Source: Reticulascus tulasneorum (Eukaryota; Ascomycota; Sordariomycetes; Glomerellales; Reticulascaceae). Taken from it: 64,000 bases of DNA. Location of the stretch: NCBI GenBank assembly GCA_001557505.1, contig LSAX01000001.1, positions 186,001 to 250,000 on the forward strand, in the 5' to 3' direction. The notes under the pieces were generated by a model. It was not told where the DNA came from. It saw nothing but the letters and a program-made list of their open reading frames with translations, and ran no database searches. Both the position numbers and the translations under genes were made by a program. Of this stretch, positions 34,682-46,059 are shown piece after piece. The first letter of the stretch is position 1; each line of letters starts with the position of its first letter.

Positions 34682-36474
34682 CTATCTTTGGGCAATCAGC
34701 GGTTTTCTCGACGATTGGGGAGTTGTTCGAGGATGTAAACACAGTCTTGGTCCCAACTCACTCCTCCCGATCCCGGAGCGGACCAAGACGGCACGGGGCG
34801 TCAATAACGGGCACATGACGTCCTTGCCACGCCAACAAAATCCAGTCTGTCCTTCATAGGCTATGCGCTGAATCTGGAGCACGTTGTCCCTGAGCCATGC
34901 CTCCCGCGCCAAGGAGGTCCGCCGGCCTAGAAGTTTGGTGAGTTGCTCCAGAAATACGCTGGCCATTATAATGAAGCACCCGACACAGAGTGTGAAAACT
35001 AGACCGAAAAACGAGATATTATTGAAACCCTGACCGCCGGCCGGCACTCGTTGTGCCTTGCAGAGCCAGGCTTGTGCATCTGTGCTTGGCGGAGTTATCA
35101 ATCGCAGCGAGGTTTGGTCGCTTGGCCCAACGACTCGGTTTAACAGGTGCTGCTGCATAGCTACCCTAACTAGAGCATGCCAGTCGCTTACTTCGATCTG
35201 CCATTGGTTACTTGGAAGCCCCCATTGATAGCTCGAGAGGCGGCTTTTCTGTGCAACAGGGTTGACGGGTTTCATTTGAGAGACGACCCGCATTAGAACG
35301 CCCCAGCGGATGATTGCGTCCGCAAATGCATGCACGGTTTCGTTCTGGACCGAGTTCAGGTTAAGCTCCCCAACAGCCGCAACATTGGCCGGGGCCGAGC
35401 CTTCTAAATTTGAACAGCGACGGCCACCCGCAGCGGCGGGATTGCAAAACTGGTACTTGATACTTGTCAACGCTAGATATGGCTGTTCTTGGATGGCACA
35501 CATACTTGCTTAAAGCACCCCAAGACTCCCGCGCCATTATCTTGAATGTACCACGGATACCTATAGGTAGAATTGGGAAAATATATCTCTCTGTGCGCAG
35601 AAACTATTGGGTCATCGATAGGCATCATAGATAGTATCACATTTGAGCTTAAGAAAAAGAGGGTTCCGTCTCCGTCAGGCCGCTCAAGAGCCTCCTCTGG
35701 CTCAAATTGGCTGTTCTCGGGGTCACCGCCATAGTAACCATACGCTCTGAATAGAAAGAAAAGGTGTAATTAGCAACCCGGAAAGGAATTGCTAGATGCA
35801 AAGAACTGCCGTGATCGGGCAAATTACATTCACTGGATTGTATATGAGTCTGTGAGGTTGGAGAGATAGGTGCTGATCCACGCCGTTGGGTCGTCCTCTC
35901 CATATCCAGCCCTAGGACCGTAATAGTACGCGGTTACTTTCTCTCCCGGCAGCATTGGCAATTCGTTAGTCGAGGTGGTGCCGTTTGTAACCTTGGATTT
36001 CTGGATGATTGGCGCGCACATCGTGACTCTTCGGAACTCTATTTGATCTTTTGCACCGAAATTGAGCCCAGAGATCTCGTTGGAGTTTTGCAAACCGGTA
36101 TCAATCTGCATCGCGGGGCCGATACACATCTCATCCGCGAACGGACACGTAGCGTTGTAATCCGTGGACCAATCTATCGTACGAGACACAAACGAAGTAT
36201 AGACTTCAGGGCTTGTAGCATTATAGCATCGCCGAGAGTATGCAAGGGCAGCCTGTTGGGTTTCCCGGGCATAGGTTGCTTCTGCAGCTACATTTCCGGG
36301 TATGTTAGTGTCAAAATTGTCCGACCATTTGCCACACTTCGGGGATGACAAGAGTACTTCGATATTTGATGTCTGAATGATGGAGGAGGAGAAAATGCTT
36401 GCAGCAGCAAAGGCCAGCGAGAATACGGTTCCTATAATGGACACCGTTTGGGCGGCGGCGCTCGGAGCAAACAA
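34682..36474 (-). pseudogene. 5'-truncated fungal polytopic membrane protein gene
   Basis: Exons 36474-35834, 35746-35506 and 35449-34682, with in-phase introns (GTGAAT...TTCAG, 87 nt; GTATGT...ACCAG, 56 nt). The open part starts at a hydrophobic helix (VSIIGTVFSLAFAAASIFSS), followed by a large extracellular Cys- and Asn-glycosylation-rich domain (SSPKCGKW, ATCPFADEMCIG, YRYPWYIQDN, GVLGCFKQFCNP). A last membrane helix (ISFFGLVFTLCVGCFIIMAS) leads into a cytosolic tail (AWLRDNVLQIQRIAYE). This matches the C-terminal half of a common fungal membrane-protein family of unknown function. There is no ATG at the 5' end: the frame meets a stop just where plus-strand patatin-type coding sequence begins. 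Near 34.81-34.85 kb the expected C-terminal tail appears to continue in another frame, suggesting a frameshift. Probably non-functional. Confidence 0.68.
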
Positions 36475-36649
36475 CCCCGTCTACGCGCTGTGGAACCAGG
36501 CCCAGGATGTGTGGGGCGCCCAGCTGCGGGGCAAGCTCAAGTGCCTGGTGTCGATCGGCACGGGCGTTCCCGCACTCAAGCCGGTTCGCGACGACGTCCT
36601 GGGCATCTGGGCCACGCTGAAAGACCTCGCTACGACATCACCCCTCTAA
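36458..36649 (+). pseudogene. Fragment of a patatin-like phospholipase domain
   Basis: About 63 codons, GC-rich against its surroundings. They encode ALGANNPVYALWNQAQDVWG, RGKLKCLVSIGTG and DDVLGIWATLKDLAT. These are consecutive blocks of the fungal patatin-like phospholipase domain, including the DGA/G-ANNP end of the active-site region and the SIGTG strand. The nucleophile GXSXG part is missing. Both ends are abrupt: on the left the sequence passes into the truncated minus-strand membrane gene, on the right into non-coding DNA after a stop. In fungi this patatin type is often the N-terminal domain of NLR-like (NB-ARC/TPR) proteins, so this may be an NLR relic; that link is inference. Confidence 0.7.
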
Positions 36650-37199
36650 TTAGAAAACAACGCCTTGGTTGTGTACTAGTCTTCAACCTTAAGTGATCAT
36701 CACGTACTGTTTATTAGGTGACTACCAACGTGATATTCGACATCGTCGGCGGCGCAGGGTTCCGTGCATTTACGGTCGCGTTTGACCCAAAGTGCAGGTA
36801 ACGCAAACCGCTTACGATTGCCTAAAGACCCTTGAGGGATGAGGCTGAGATTGGCAATTTTCGACGGCGCGCGAAGAGTTCATAAACTTAAGGGATCAAC
36901 TTCCTGCTTGAAACATCAATCCCTTGCCTTATGTATTATCTCCCTACTTGAGAGGTTCAGAGAACTGGTTTGACTGTCCTAACCTTCATGTATATCCATG
37001 AGCCCTCGACCCCCCTTGAGAAGTCGGACTTTCTTTCTTTCGAACTGAGACCTTAATGAGCCGCTTTATCCTACCCTGCTTGGCCAGCCCCGTGATAGGA
37101 CATCAACAACTCTGTCCAATTTGACGACAGCAATAGCCCGCCTCGGACAGCCCCTATTTCTTGCGAATATCACGAGCTCCCTCTGCGCAACTCCATCAA
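36650..37199. other. Intergenic
   Basis: No supported gene. A short open stretch at about 36720-36800 (plus) reads as protein for about 28 codons and ends at a GTAACG; I could not identify it. Confidence 0.3.
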
Positions 37200-39607
37200 T
37201 CAGGCTAGAGTCTCACATGCTTTAGCTAAAGCATCGTCTTGGGAACGTAACGCAATCCGAACACGCCCCATTTTCGGTACCATTTCTCCAACGCGAACGT
37301 CGAGTCTTACGATACTCTCCCGGAAAAGTATCCCCGAGTCTGCACAAGAGCAGAGAAGCGCCCGGTACATGTCTCCCTCGAGCCCACAGAGCAGCACTGC
37401 TTGGGGTTTCCGCCGGGCCCTAAATGGGATGGCAGTCATTGTAAGCGTGTCAACGAGGGTAAAATTCTCAGGGTGCGGCGGCCGAGGAGGCTGGGGTGAG
37501 CCCCTGTTCGTAGATATTGCTAGATTCCCCATACCATCTGCAATCGTATCGCCGTGTGTCCCTAAATCCCCTTGAATACAGAAAAAGTGTGGACAAGTGT
37601 CGTCTTGAGCCCGGAGGAAATTACGGACGGACATGGACGCTTGAGACCCGAGGGAGTAGGGTGGGCTGGCCGACGCAATCGCTGCCCCTAGAATTCCATC
37701 TACAATTAACGTATCATCGTGGTCGGCGCCCCATACTTGACATTTGGGTTGGATATCTCGTAGATTCGCGCCCCAAAAGTCCTCTATAACCATGAAATGG
37801 GCTTTGGGTGAGCGGGGAAGAATACAGAGATACCGCCCCAGGAAGTTTTCAACGTCGTTTGTCAGCATGACACGCACGAATGCTTGAAAAGCTGTGTCAG
37901 TTGCATCAGGAAGTGGCCGAAATGGAAGAAAGCCCATGAGAACATAGGAGTAGTCTCCAGGAAGCCACCATATGATCGTGGTCGTGGCCAAGTACTTGAG
38001 GAGGAAAGTTAAAAAGTCCAGTCTCCCAAGAGTATTGGAGCCTTCATAGTGGTCAATCAGTCGCTGCATGGCATGATATTGATTCGACATCGTCATAGCC
38101 GCAAGGTGGCGACGAGAGAGGGCAAGGGTCGCCTTGTCATGGGAGGGACTCGATTGGTCGTAGATGTAAATTGGACGGCCGCGGGGTGAGAGCAGTAATT
38201 CCAGAGAGCTCCACAATTTCTGACAAAGTTCAGTAAGCTCGGCTTCTATCGAGGTTGCTGCGGCTCCGGGCTTCCGTGTCCTGACAGCCATAACGAAGGC
38301 ATCTGCCCCTCGTATGATATCAGACAAAGTCCAGACATCCCGCTCTAAAGTATCTTCATCCCTCATGCATGAGCAGTTTATGTAATACGCCTGGAGCTTC
38401 AAGTTTCTTGTGGCTTGTTCGGCGAGGCGATGGAGGGCTTGCAGGTCGTCTATGCTGTCCTGGCTGAATGTGCCACCTGAATACCCGATGAATGCGTATG
38501 GAGTATGTCTAGCTATATGATTTGAGTTTTCGAAGACATTCCGGATGTCAATCCCATGAAGTTTCCGACTGTCGGGTTCCCTCAGGTAGCAGAGAAATCG
38601 GGCTTGGCGAGGCTCGAGGTACTCAAAATGGGTCATCCTGGAGAACTTTGGCTCTCTTGAATAGTCGGCCGAGAACGAATCGAACATGTGCCCGATTTGC
38701 CGGGCTTGGGTTATCATATCTATAAATTAGTTAGCTTGATTTTTGTATGATATTGGTACTGAAATCGCCATATTGCACGAAGGGGTTTTAACGTGATTAG
38801 TGAAGATATATATAAAAAGAAAAGGAGTAAAGGTGATGTACCTCCTCGGCGGCTAGGCGTCATGTCGTAGCCCGTAGTGTCAGTGATCTCTTTTTTGAGG
38901 CGACGAACTGCATATGCCCTCCCTTCACCGTATATAAGCGGCATGAAAATACCGAATATGCCAAGGAGACAATACGCCCAATCTTCCTCGTGGGTAGTCT
39001 GCCGATTTTCCGCCCATTTGAACCGTTCCTCGACGTCGAATTGAGAAAAGTCGCTGACTCGAAGTGCCTGAACCGCAATACCCGTTATTTTGTGGATCTG
39101 TTGCTCGAGAGACCTCTTGTCGCCAAGCCGATGGCCATCCTGTGTGAAGAACTCAACTGACGACGGTGCTAGAAGCTCTTGGAGCGTCCAGCCGCGAGTG
39201 AACCATCTATGCGCTTGAAAAGCTGGTTCCCATGCGCGTCTATGCTGCTGGCTATTCTCGTAGCTAGTAGCTAAGATATCTGATAGGTATACGTAGCATC
39301 GAGCCGCATTTTGATACCAGCGGAACATAGAATTAATTGCCGTAGATAGCTCATTATTGTTCGATTTGTCAATACAGCAGGTATCCACCCAAAAGTATCG
39401 AAGGCCGTCACGCCTCGCTTGTTCAGCGCAGAACCAGATCTTCTTATAGCCAATCTTGTCCTTTCCAGTGCCGTCAACTAAGTCTCTCAAGGTGACTTCT
39501 TCGGTATCTTGGCCCCAAGTGTGGGATAGTATGGCGTACTTGGGTATATCTTGAACCAGGTCCCTCGTCAACTTCAACTTGCCGTCGTTATATTCTAGAA
39601 GACGCAT
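37200..39607 (-). CDS. Heterokaryon incompatibility (HET) domain protein
   Basis: Exon 1 is 39607-38842 and exon 2 is 38719-37200; the 122-nt intron (GTACAT...TTATAG with GCTAAC branch) splits an Asp codon; 761 residues. The N-terminus is a canonical HET domain: MRLLEY, YAILSHTWG at residues 24-32, GYKKIWFCAEQARRDGLRYFWVDTCCID, SMFRWYQNAARCYVYLSD, WFTRGWTLQELLAPS, then EDWAYCLLGIFGIFMPLIYGEG. This is the HET-E/D-like version. HET domains trigger cell death after non-self recognition and are usually coupled to a C-terminal sensor. Here the C-terminal 500 residues contain no WD40, ankyrin or NACHT motif that I recognise; they read as a globular, non-repetitive domain. All HET motifs are intact, so the gene looks functional. 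A decayed HET gene lies 2 kb upstream. Confidence 0.92.
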
Positions 39608-41419
39608 GGTTTCAGGCCTGGTTCGTGGTCAGTTGAGGTCGGATGGGGAATCAAAAACGACGGTCACTCTCGAGCTCGACGTCGATATCTGGAGGAGATT
39701 TTGACTGGAGGTTGAATAATTACAGAGCCAGCTGGCGACGACCGTGGAATGGCGAGGGCTAGCGCCCAGCCCAACTCGGGCTAATTCAGCGGGCAATGCA
39801 TATTGATAGCGTTCTAGCGCTGGCGGGTGTTGAAGGTCATACTTTTAAGCACGTGACTTCAAGTAGAATTTGCTAAACAATGAGCACATGATGCTTGCTA
39901 AATATTTGCAAGGAGTTTGACTGCCGCGGGACACATGCCATAAGTTTCTAGTACGTGGTGTTTTGCTAAAACACACGGGACTACAAAATACTAACCCATA
40001 ATAATCCTAAAAAAATGGGACCCACGTCGAATGTATTTTTAAGACTTGATGGTGACATTAATTTCGGCCCCTATTGTATGTTTGACGTTCTAGCCGTGGA
40101 ATTAAGAGTGGTCCGCAGAGGCTTACAAAGGAGGTCACATGAATGATCACGAGCCTATGGTGATTTCCTTCATTATAGACAGCCGTCAACTGATCAGATC
40201 GCCTTGCCCAAAGGATCTCAGAAGGCCGGGACTTATTCTACATACTTGACAGATGCTCTGTAAGACACCCGCTGGCACTACAGGTGATACCAGCTGGCGC
40301 GCACCTGTTGCGGCGCCTTATAGAACTAACAGCAGCCATGAGGCTGTGGAGGAACTTAGAGGAGGCATCGAACAACGTGAGCAGGAGAATAGAATTTATA
40401 TTTGAGGCTATAGACGCGGAGTTACGGGTTCAGTCGCAGGGCTCTCGCATCCTTAACTTTTCCTGGCAGAGGTACCCGAAGAAGCACCTCATGAATGATT
40501 TGACGTTGTCGCATGGATTCGAATTGGGTGGCAGCACCCTGGTTGGGCAAGTGATGCTCTTCGGCTGGAGGAGAACAAGCTGGGCTTTCGGAATTGATCG
40601 CCGTTTATCGCGCACCACAACATCATCCATGAGTAACATAGGGTACCCAACGCCATAGAAACTACTCTGCGGGATGTCCTCCCATCTTTACGCAATACCG
40701 CGGCGCCACGCATCTCGTATACCTGCGTGCCGGCGTAGGGCTGCTCAAGGTCGTTACTTGGACGAAGAAGATCGATGTGGCCCAGAATATGTTGGCGGTT
40801 TGTATGTTCGATTAATAACAATTCCTTCGTTCGGATGCCGGGCAGAGGTGCTATGAACGGGGACAGCATAATTACGGGCTATAATACTTCATCCCTTTAG
40901 TGGGTTAGCCCCCTATAAACGACTGCAGCATTGTAATTAGCCCATATCCTTGGCTGGTGAGTCGCAGCACCACTCGAGAGGGATAGGACTTGTCTCTGCG
41001 CATCTCAATCGAATCCCTAGTCTGGCCAAAATTGATTTACTAGTTACATCGGGCTGGGCAATTAGACGAAAAGACTCTGATAGGTTACCGGCTGAGCCCA
41101 GGACCCAGCCAGCGTTTCCTCAGGTAACGTAGAACGCGGGCAATGAGAACGTGCAGGAGATCGACCTCGACATCAACCCTGCATGCCGTTGCAGCTGGCA
41201 GTTGTCAGCTCGGTAGCAAATAACAATCGATCACTGCATGGGCGCTCAGGCAAAGGGTGGGATAATCGCCGTCGACACATTTATGACAAGGACAGCGGTG
41301 GTGCTGGGTAAGAAAACACTTGACGAGCCTAGTCAATCAACACGAAATCTCTTGCTTGGTAGATACACAGGAGAAGAGATTTTGATTATGATAAACCTTC
41401 TGAAGACTCGGGGAGGTAA
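39608..41419. other. AT-rich intergenic, possible decayed coding sequence
   Basis: HET-gene promoter on the left. At 40.28-41.15 kb there are patches of coding-like sequence (for example a 124-codon plus-strand frame at 40284) interrupted by stops. These could be the 5' part of the decayed HET gene that follows, but I could not align them to a family. Confidence 0.3.
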
Positions 41420-41774
41420 CGGCATGCATTTCAAGCTCAGGCGCCAGCTCCCGCGGCTTCATGCAGCCGTGGAACCAGGGTCACATTGTGTTCCAAGTAG
41501 TGGAAGGCTATGTAGGCTGTGGCCGGGCAACCAAACAAAACGACATGATCTGCCTCTTCCGGACTTTAAGTTCCTGGTCATCCTCCGCCGAAGAGAATCT
41601 GACTACGCTTTCATTGGGGCATGTTTTATTCAAGGAATTGTGGATGGCGGGCCTGGGCTCTTGCTGATGGAGATATATCCAGGCCGGTGCAATTCGAAAT
41701 CGTTTGGATCAAGCACATTACATGTAATCACCTTGTTGTATTCCCGTATGGGGTTGGTTGTGCCAAGTCATTGA
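41420..41774 (+). pseudogene. C-terminal remnant of a HET-type protein, frameshifted
   Basis: Two overlapping plus-strand frames together match the typical C-terminal block of HET proteins. The first, from about 41461, has EGYVGCGRATKQNDMICLF. The second, from about 41560, has PDFKFLVILRRRESDYAF, then IGACFIQGIVDGG. In intact HET proteins these two pieces are continuous. Here the frame changes at a run of C near 41561, consistent with loss of one base. No intact HET N-terminus was found upstream. Confidence 0.5.
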
Positions 41775-42684
41775 GCACTGCTTGAGCTCTACTTACTTGG
41801 GCATATTAATGTAACACCATTTATAACGCTCCCTATCTGAGCAACTTGGGAGCTGTTCGAGGACAACCATGCGAGGCACAGGATAGAAAAGTCGAGGTTT
41901 GAGGGGTAGCAACGAAATATGTGTAGAGTTTGATTTGATATTGATTATTCTCATTGATACATACCGACTGAAGGACGGCCTGCCTCATATTCATGCCTTA
42001 GTTGAATAATTACCAGCATCGCTCTTATAGCTAATAAATCAGTTGAATATTCATGTATCATTATATGATTTATTTTCATCTTGAAGCAGCTATGCTCCTA
42101 ACTGGTAGCAAACTTGATAGACTTGAGTAGACCTCGATGTATATCACGTCGTTCACCGCCAAACCGCCCAGAAGCAATGACAACGACCATATTCGTTTCC
42201 TCTAATCTGGATAAGGCTGCACCGGAGGACCTCTGGCAATTTGCGCTCGTTCACCTCTATGTTTTTCCTAAAGGGGCAATTCCACTTTTTCCCTAAAACA
42301 GCTTTGGGTGGAGGTGCTGACACAGCAACAACCCTTCCCGTGCCCCGCCTATTACTACATGCACGCTTAGAAAAGCAGCCAACCATGAACCCATATGGAT
42401 GTGCCAGTGGGCAGATCAATAGCTTGGAATTTCTTGTAAAGCTAATAAGAATGTATAGTAATTAGAGCACGGAGAGCGGAGTTGGTCTCTGCCAAGATAG
42501 TACCAGCTGCCTACTATATAACGAGACCAAAAGATCTGCGTAACTGATCTAGTTCCTCAAGTTTCCACTCCTCATTTTCTTTCTGTCTATCAGCCGTGAC
42601 CTTTACCTATCATTGCAAATTTGAAGGGAAGATAGAGATAATCCAATCAATCTGATCCTAGTCCAATCGCATAAACCATAAACA
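41775..42684. other. AT-rich intergenic
   Basis: AT-rich, TpA-rich sequence (notably 41.8-42.1 kb) with no supported gene; the right end is the promoter and 5' UTR of the cupin gene. Confidence 0.35.
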
Positions 42685-43409
42685 ATGGCGAACACAGAAG
42701 TTAACTTGAGTTTGAGGTGGCAGGATCAAAACGTGGTCAAGAAGGACGGCCGATGGACGGTGGACGGGTGAGTACTCCTAGAAGTACCGCAGCTCTGAGG
42801 CTCTTGATATGGCTAACTTATCATCTCTGGGTGAAGACGCCCGTCAGTCGAGGTTGCTTTGTCGTATCATCACCGCCCTTCTAATCTGCCCAACATGTCA
42901 TGGCTCGGCTTGACCGTTACAGCGCCTCCTAATGCGGGTGAGTAATACTCCAGGACTGTTTCGCTTTGCTCCCTCTTCCACTCGAGTTTCTAGCGCATGA
43001 CTACCCTCTTACACAATTCAATCACATAGCAACGCCTCCACATACCCACGCGGGGGCCGCCATCACAGCAACGGTGATCCGCGGCCACGTACTAAATCAA
43101 ATGGTCCACACGCATGTCGATCCTATCACGGGTGAGATCCACACGCATGACGGCGGCGCTAAAGTTTACGGGCCCGGGGAGACTTGGTTTGAGGCCCCGG
43201 GTTGCCATCACGTCCGCTCGGAGACTGTTGGTGACGAAGAAGCGCAATTCGTTGCAAACCTGGTTTTTACGGACAAGGTTCTCGAGGGACTAGATCCGAA
43301 CGCTAAAGGGCTGGAAGCGGATTTCGCCAAGATTGGACGGGTTTTCATCCTTGATAAGGATGCGGAAGAGAAAGAGGCTGCAGCTGCAGCTGCCGCTGCT
43401 AAAGAATGA
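42685..43409 (+). CDS. Cupin-fold protein
   Basis: Three exons, 42685-42767, 42837-42937 and 43030-43409; introns of 69 and 92 nt in phases 2 and 1; 187 residues. The conserved cupin motifs are visible: TPPHTHAGAAITATVIRG (His ligands, first motif) and KVYGPGETWFEAPGCHHVRS (Gly-Pro-Gly and His, second motif), with GEIHTHDGG between. This is a single-domain small cupin of the kind that binds one metal ion in a beta-barrel. There is no signal peptide. The C-terminus is an Ala/Glu-rich tail (EEKEAAAAAAAAKE). Substrate cannot be deduced. The first exon, with LSLRWQDQNVV, adds a strand typical of related bacterial and fungal cupins. Confidence 0.88.
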
Positions 43410-44280
43410 ACTCAAAACTCAGAGTTGGAGGTGAAAATGAAGAGGAGTTGCTGCAGCAGAATTCTCGCCGAAGGGTCTTAGTTCATATCTTCGTATCATA
43501 AATGAATCATATGGTTGGATCCAATGGAGATGTCCTTGGTCTTGCTGTAGTATCATCCAAAAACACAGGGTTGCCAATTTCTTTTCTTTTCTTTTTCCTT
43601 TCTTTTTCTTTGACATTTTGCTAGCTCTATGCGAGAGACATGTTAGTTCCCGTCGTTCTGCGAAGCAAAATTCTCCTAGCGTTCAGCTACTTTGATGTTT
43701 AATGCTTCCACTTGCCATTATCTTTCGTAGCATTCGTGAAGCTGAGGACCATACCTAGCCGAGGGCAACCAATTTCTGCTCCTAAAGGTGAGTTCCTGGT
43801 GATTGGGGTCATCAATTTGTTGACGAGCCAGGGAGAGCCTACTCTGTTGAGTACATGCACTTAAAGGAGGACTAATGATCTTTAGTGCTTCAGTTTCAAC
43901 TACCTAGGTGGCTGACAACCTGGATTTTTTACGCGAGCTTCCATTGTAATTATACAAACACTTGAGAACTGACTTCACACACCTCAGCATATAAGATTAA
44001 AATGTCACAAGTGTGTTTCGACGGTGTAACAAGTAACTAGTCGCAGAAGCAGAGCGTGTTGCCCAAAATGCCTTGAAAACTGATGAGGCACAAAGGCAGC
44101 CACTACCGCAATAACGGATGGTCTGGCAAATACACCGTAACTATTAACTATGTATGGATTCCAGTCGGGACGCTCCCAACTTTGGCGCAGTATTAAATGA
44201 CATGACCTTCACCGATACCACAGGCTGCTAGCCTTACGCATCAAGCCATGCACTCAAGCTTCTAAAACCGCCGTGGCTGC
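43410..44280. other. Convergent 3' region
   Basis: Between the cupin stop and the stop of the GPI-protein gene. No gene seen. A pyrimidine-rich tract lies at 43577-43616. Confidence 0.4.
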
Positions 44281-46059
44281 TCAAATTAAAGCCAAGATCG
44301 CTGGGATGATGGCGGCCAAGACACCAGCGCGCACAATACCTGCACCAGCCTCGACGGGCTTGGTTGGCACCGAAGAGGGATAGGTAGGAATGTAGCTGCC
44401 TGTTCCACTGGGGGTTGGCTGCGCAGGGTTGGTATATATGATGCTCTTGGTAGGGTAGTAGCTTCCAGTGCCGGTGATGGTGCCAATAGTCGGAGTGACC
44501 GTGGGCTTAGTTGGCTTCCCAGATTTTGTGCTCTTAGTCTCAGTCTCGGGGCAGACAGTCGTGGTGCCGGTGATAGTGACCACTGGAGGAGGAGTAGGGC
44601 AGTCCTTAGGGATGACAACGGTGACGACCCTGGGGGTACATGTTGTAGCCTTGGTTGGAGTACCATCAGTGGGAGTGGGTACGATACAGGTAGTCTTGGT
44701 CTTGGAGACCTCAATGGTGGTAACACCGCCAGTGCCAGTGGGGTATGCGGTGGGCTTGCTAGTGCTGGTCGCAGGGCAGACGGTAACCCTCGAGGTTATG
44801 GTGCTGGTGACGATCTGCTGCGTGTGCGTAGCTGGGCAGTTGATTACGGAGGCGTAGCACGAGGTGATTGTATAGACATTGGTCTCCGTAATGGTGCTAG
44901 TGACGAGGTCATCAGTGGGATACGGTGCAGTTGTAGCAGTGACACCAGGGGCGATGGGCAGAGCGGAGCTGACGGTGCCTGAGCCTGAGCCAGAACCGGA
45001 CCCAATCGTATCCTTGCCCTCGTTCTCACCGGTCTCGGAACCGCCGCTAAGTCCGTCAAAACCGGGCAGCCAGGGGAAAATGCCAATAGTGCCTGTAGAA
45101 GGCAGGCAAAGCTCGACAGGCGGGAGGTCGACAAGATAGACCTCGACGGTGGGTACCAGAGACAAAGACAGAAGATCGCCAACATCGACATCCACAGCAA
45201 CAGCAATGCCAAGAATCAGAGCAAGGGACTGGCTGACATAGAGCGGGCATTCTGGGTGCGAGACAATCGTGACGGAAAAGTCGAACAGGCTAACGAAAAG
45301 AGCCACCTCGGCCCCTACGCCGATATCCAGATCACCGAGACTCAGACCAGCACCGATGGAGATAAGAGAACGAAGGCGCAGACCGAATTGTAAATCAACA
45401 CCGGCAACAAGGTCGACGCTAGCACCCACTGCAAGAGGCAGAGCCTGGGTAAGCAGCCCCTCTAGGTTGGACTTGAGGATCTGTTTGGTCAAGAGGGAGA
45501 CCTCAACGTACGCCTCAGCGGGGAAGTTGACGTAGAAGCCAGTCTCAACCTGCAGCGCAGCAGATGCCTGGATGTAGAGGTCAAGGGCAAAACCTGCGCC
45601 AAGCTCAACTTCGAGGAGACCTGGGATTTCAATTTCTAGCTCTGCCGAGGTGACGAGCTCGACGGACTGAGCAATGGCGGCGCTCGCGGCGAGATTCAGC
45701 TCAAAGTAGGCCTGGAGACCACCGAGGTTGATACGGAGGGCCGGGTGCAGGATGAAGTCGTCGGTCGGGACAACAGAGATGGCGCCGGCAACTGCGGCCT
45801 TGGGGAGACCAAGAGACAGGTCGAGATCAGTGGTGACAAGACTGATTGTTGATTATTAGCATCTATCGACATCTATCGGCATGGGCACAACTTACCCAGA
45901 GTAGAGGACTTTCTCCACCCACTCCGACTCGATCTCGAAAGCATTTAGCTTAGAGACAGGAGCAGCGCCAAGGACGGACCCCAAGCCCAGAGTTGGCGCA
46001 GCGGATGCATAGCCGACGAGAGCGGCCCCTACGAGGGGTGCATAATGTGAGAAATGCAT
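44281..46059 (-). CDS. Secreted, probably GPI-anchored glycoprotein of unknown family
   Basis: Exon 1 is 46059-45896 and exon 2 is 45841-44281; the 54-nt intron (GTAAGT...AATCAG with GCTAAT branch) splits a Gly codon; 574 residues. A signal peptide (MHFSHYAPLVGAALVGYASA) is followed by about 290 residues of alternating hydrophobic and polar beta-strand-like sequence with few Cys (LEIEIPGLLEVELGAG, DLDIGVGAEVALFV). A short Gly/Ser linker comes next, then about 200 residues rich in Thr, Ser and Pro with paired Cys (TITETNVYTITSC, CPATHTQQIV), as in O-glycosylated cell-wall proteins. The C-terminus (VEAGAGIVRAGVLAAIIPAILALI, shown here as the hydrophobic tail) fits a GPI signal. The N-terminal domain is unlike any family I can name. 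Probably a cell-surface or wall protein. Confidence 0.82.

Noticed and set aside
40284..40658. 124-codon plus-strand frame considered as a stand-alone gene
   Set aside because: No family match; it more likely belongs to decayed coding sequence upstream of the HET remnant, but that link could not be shown.
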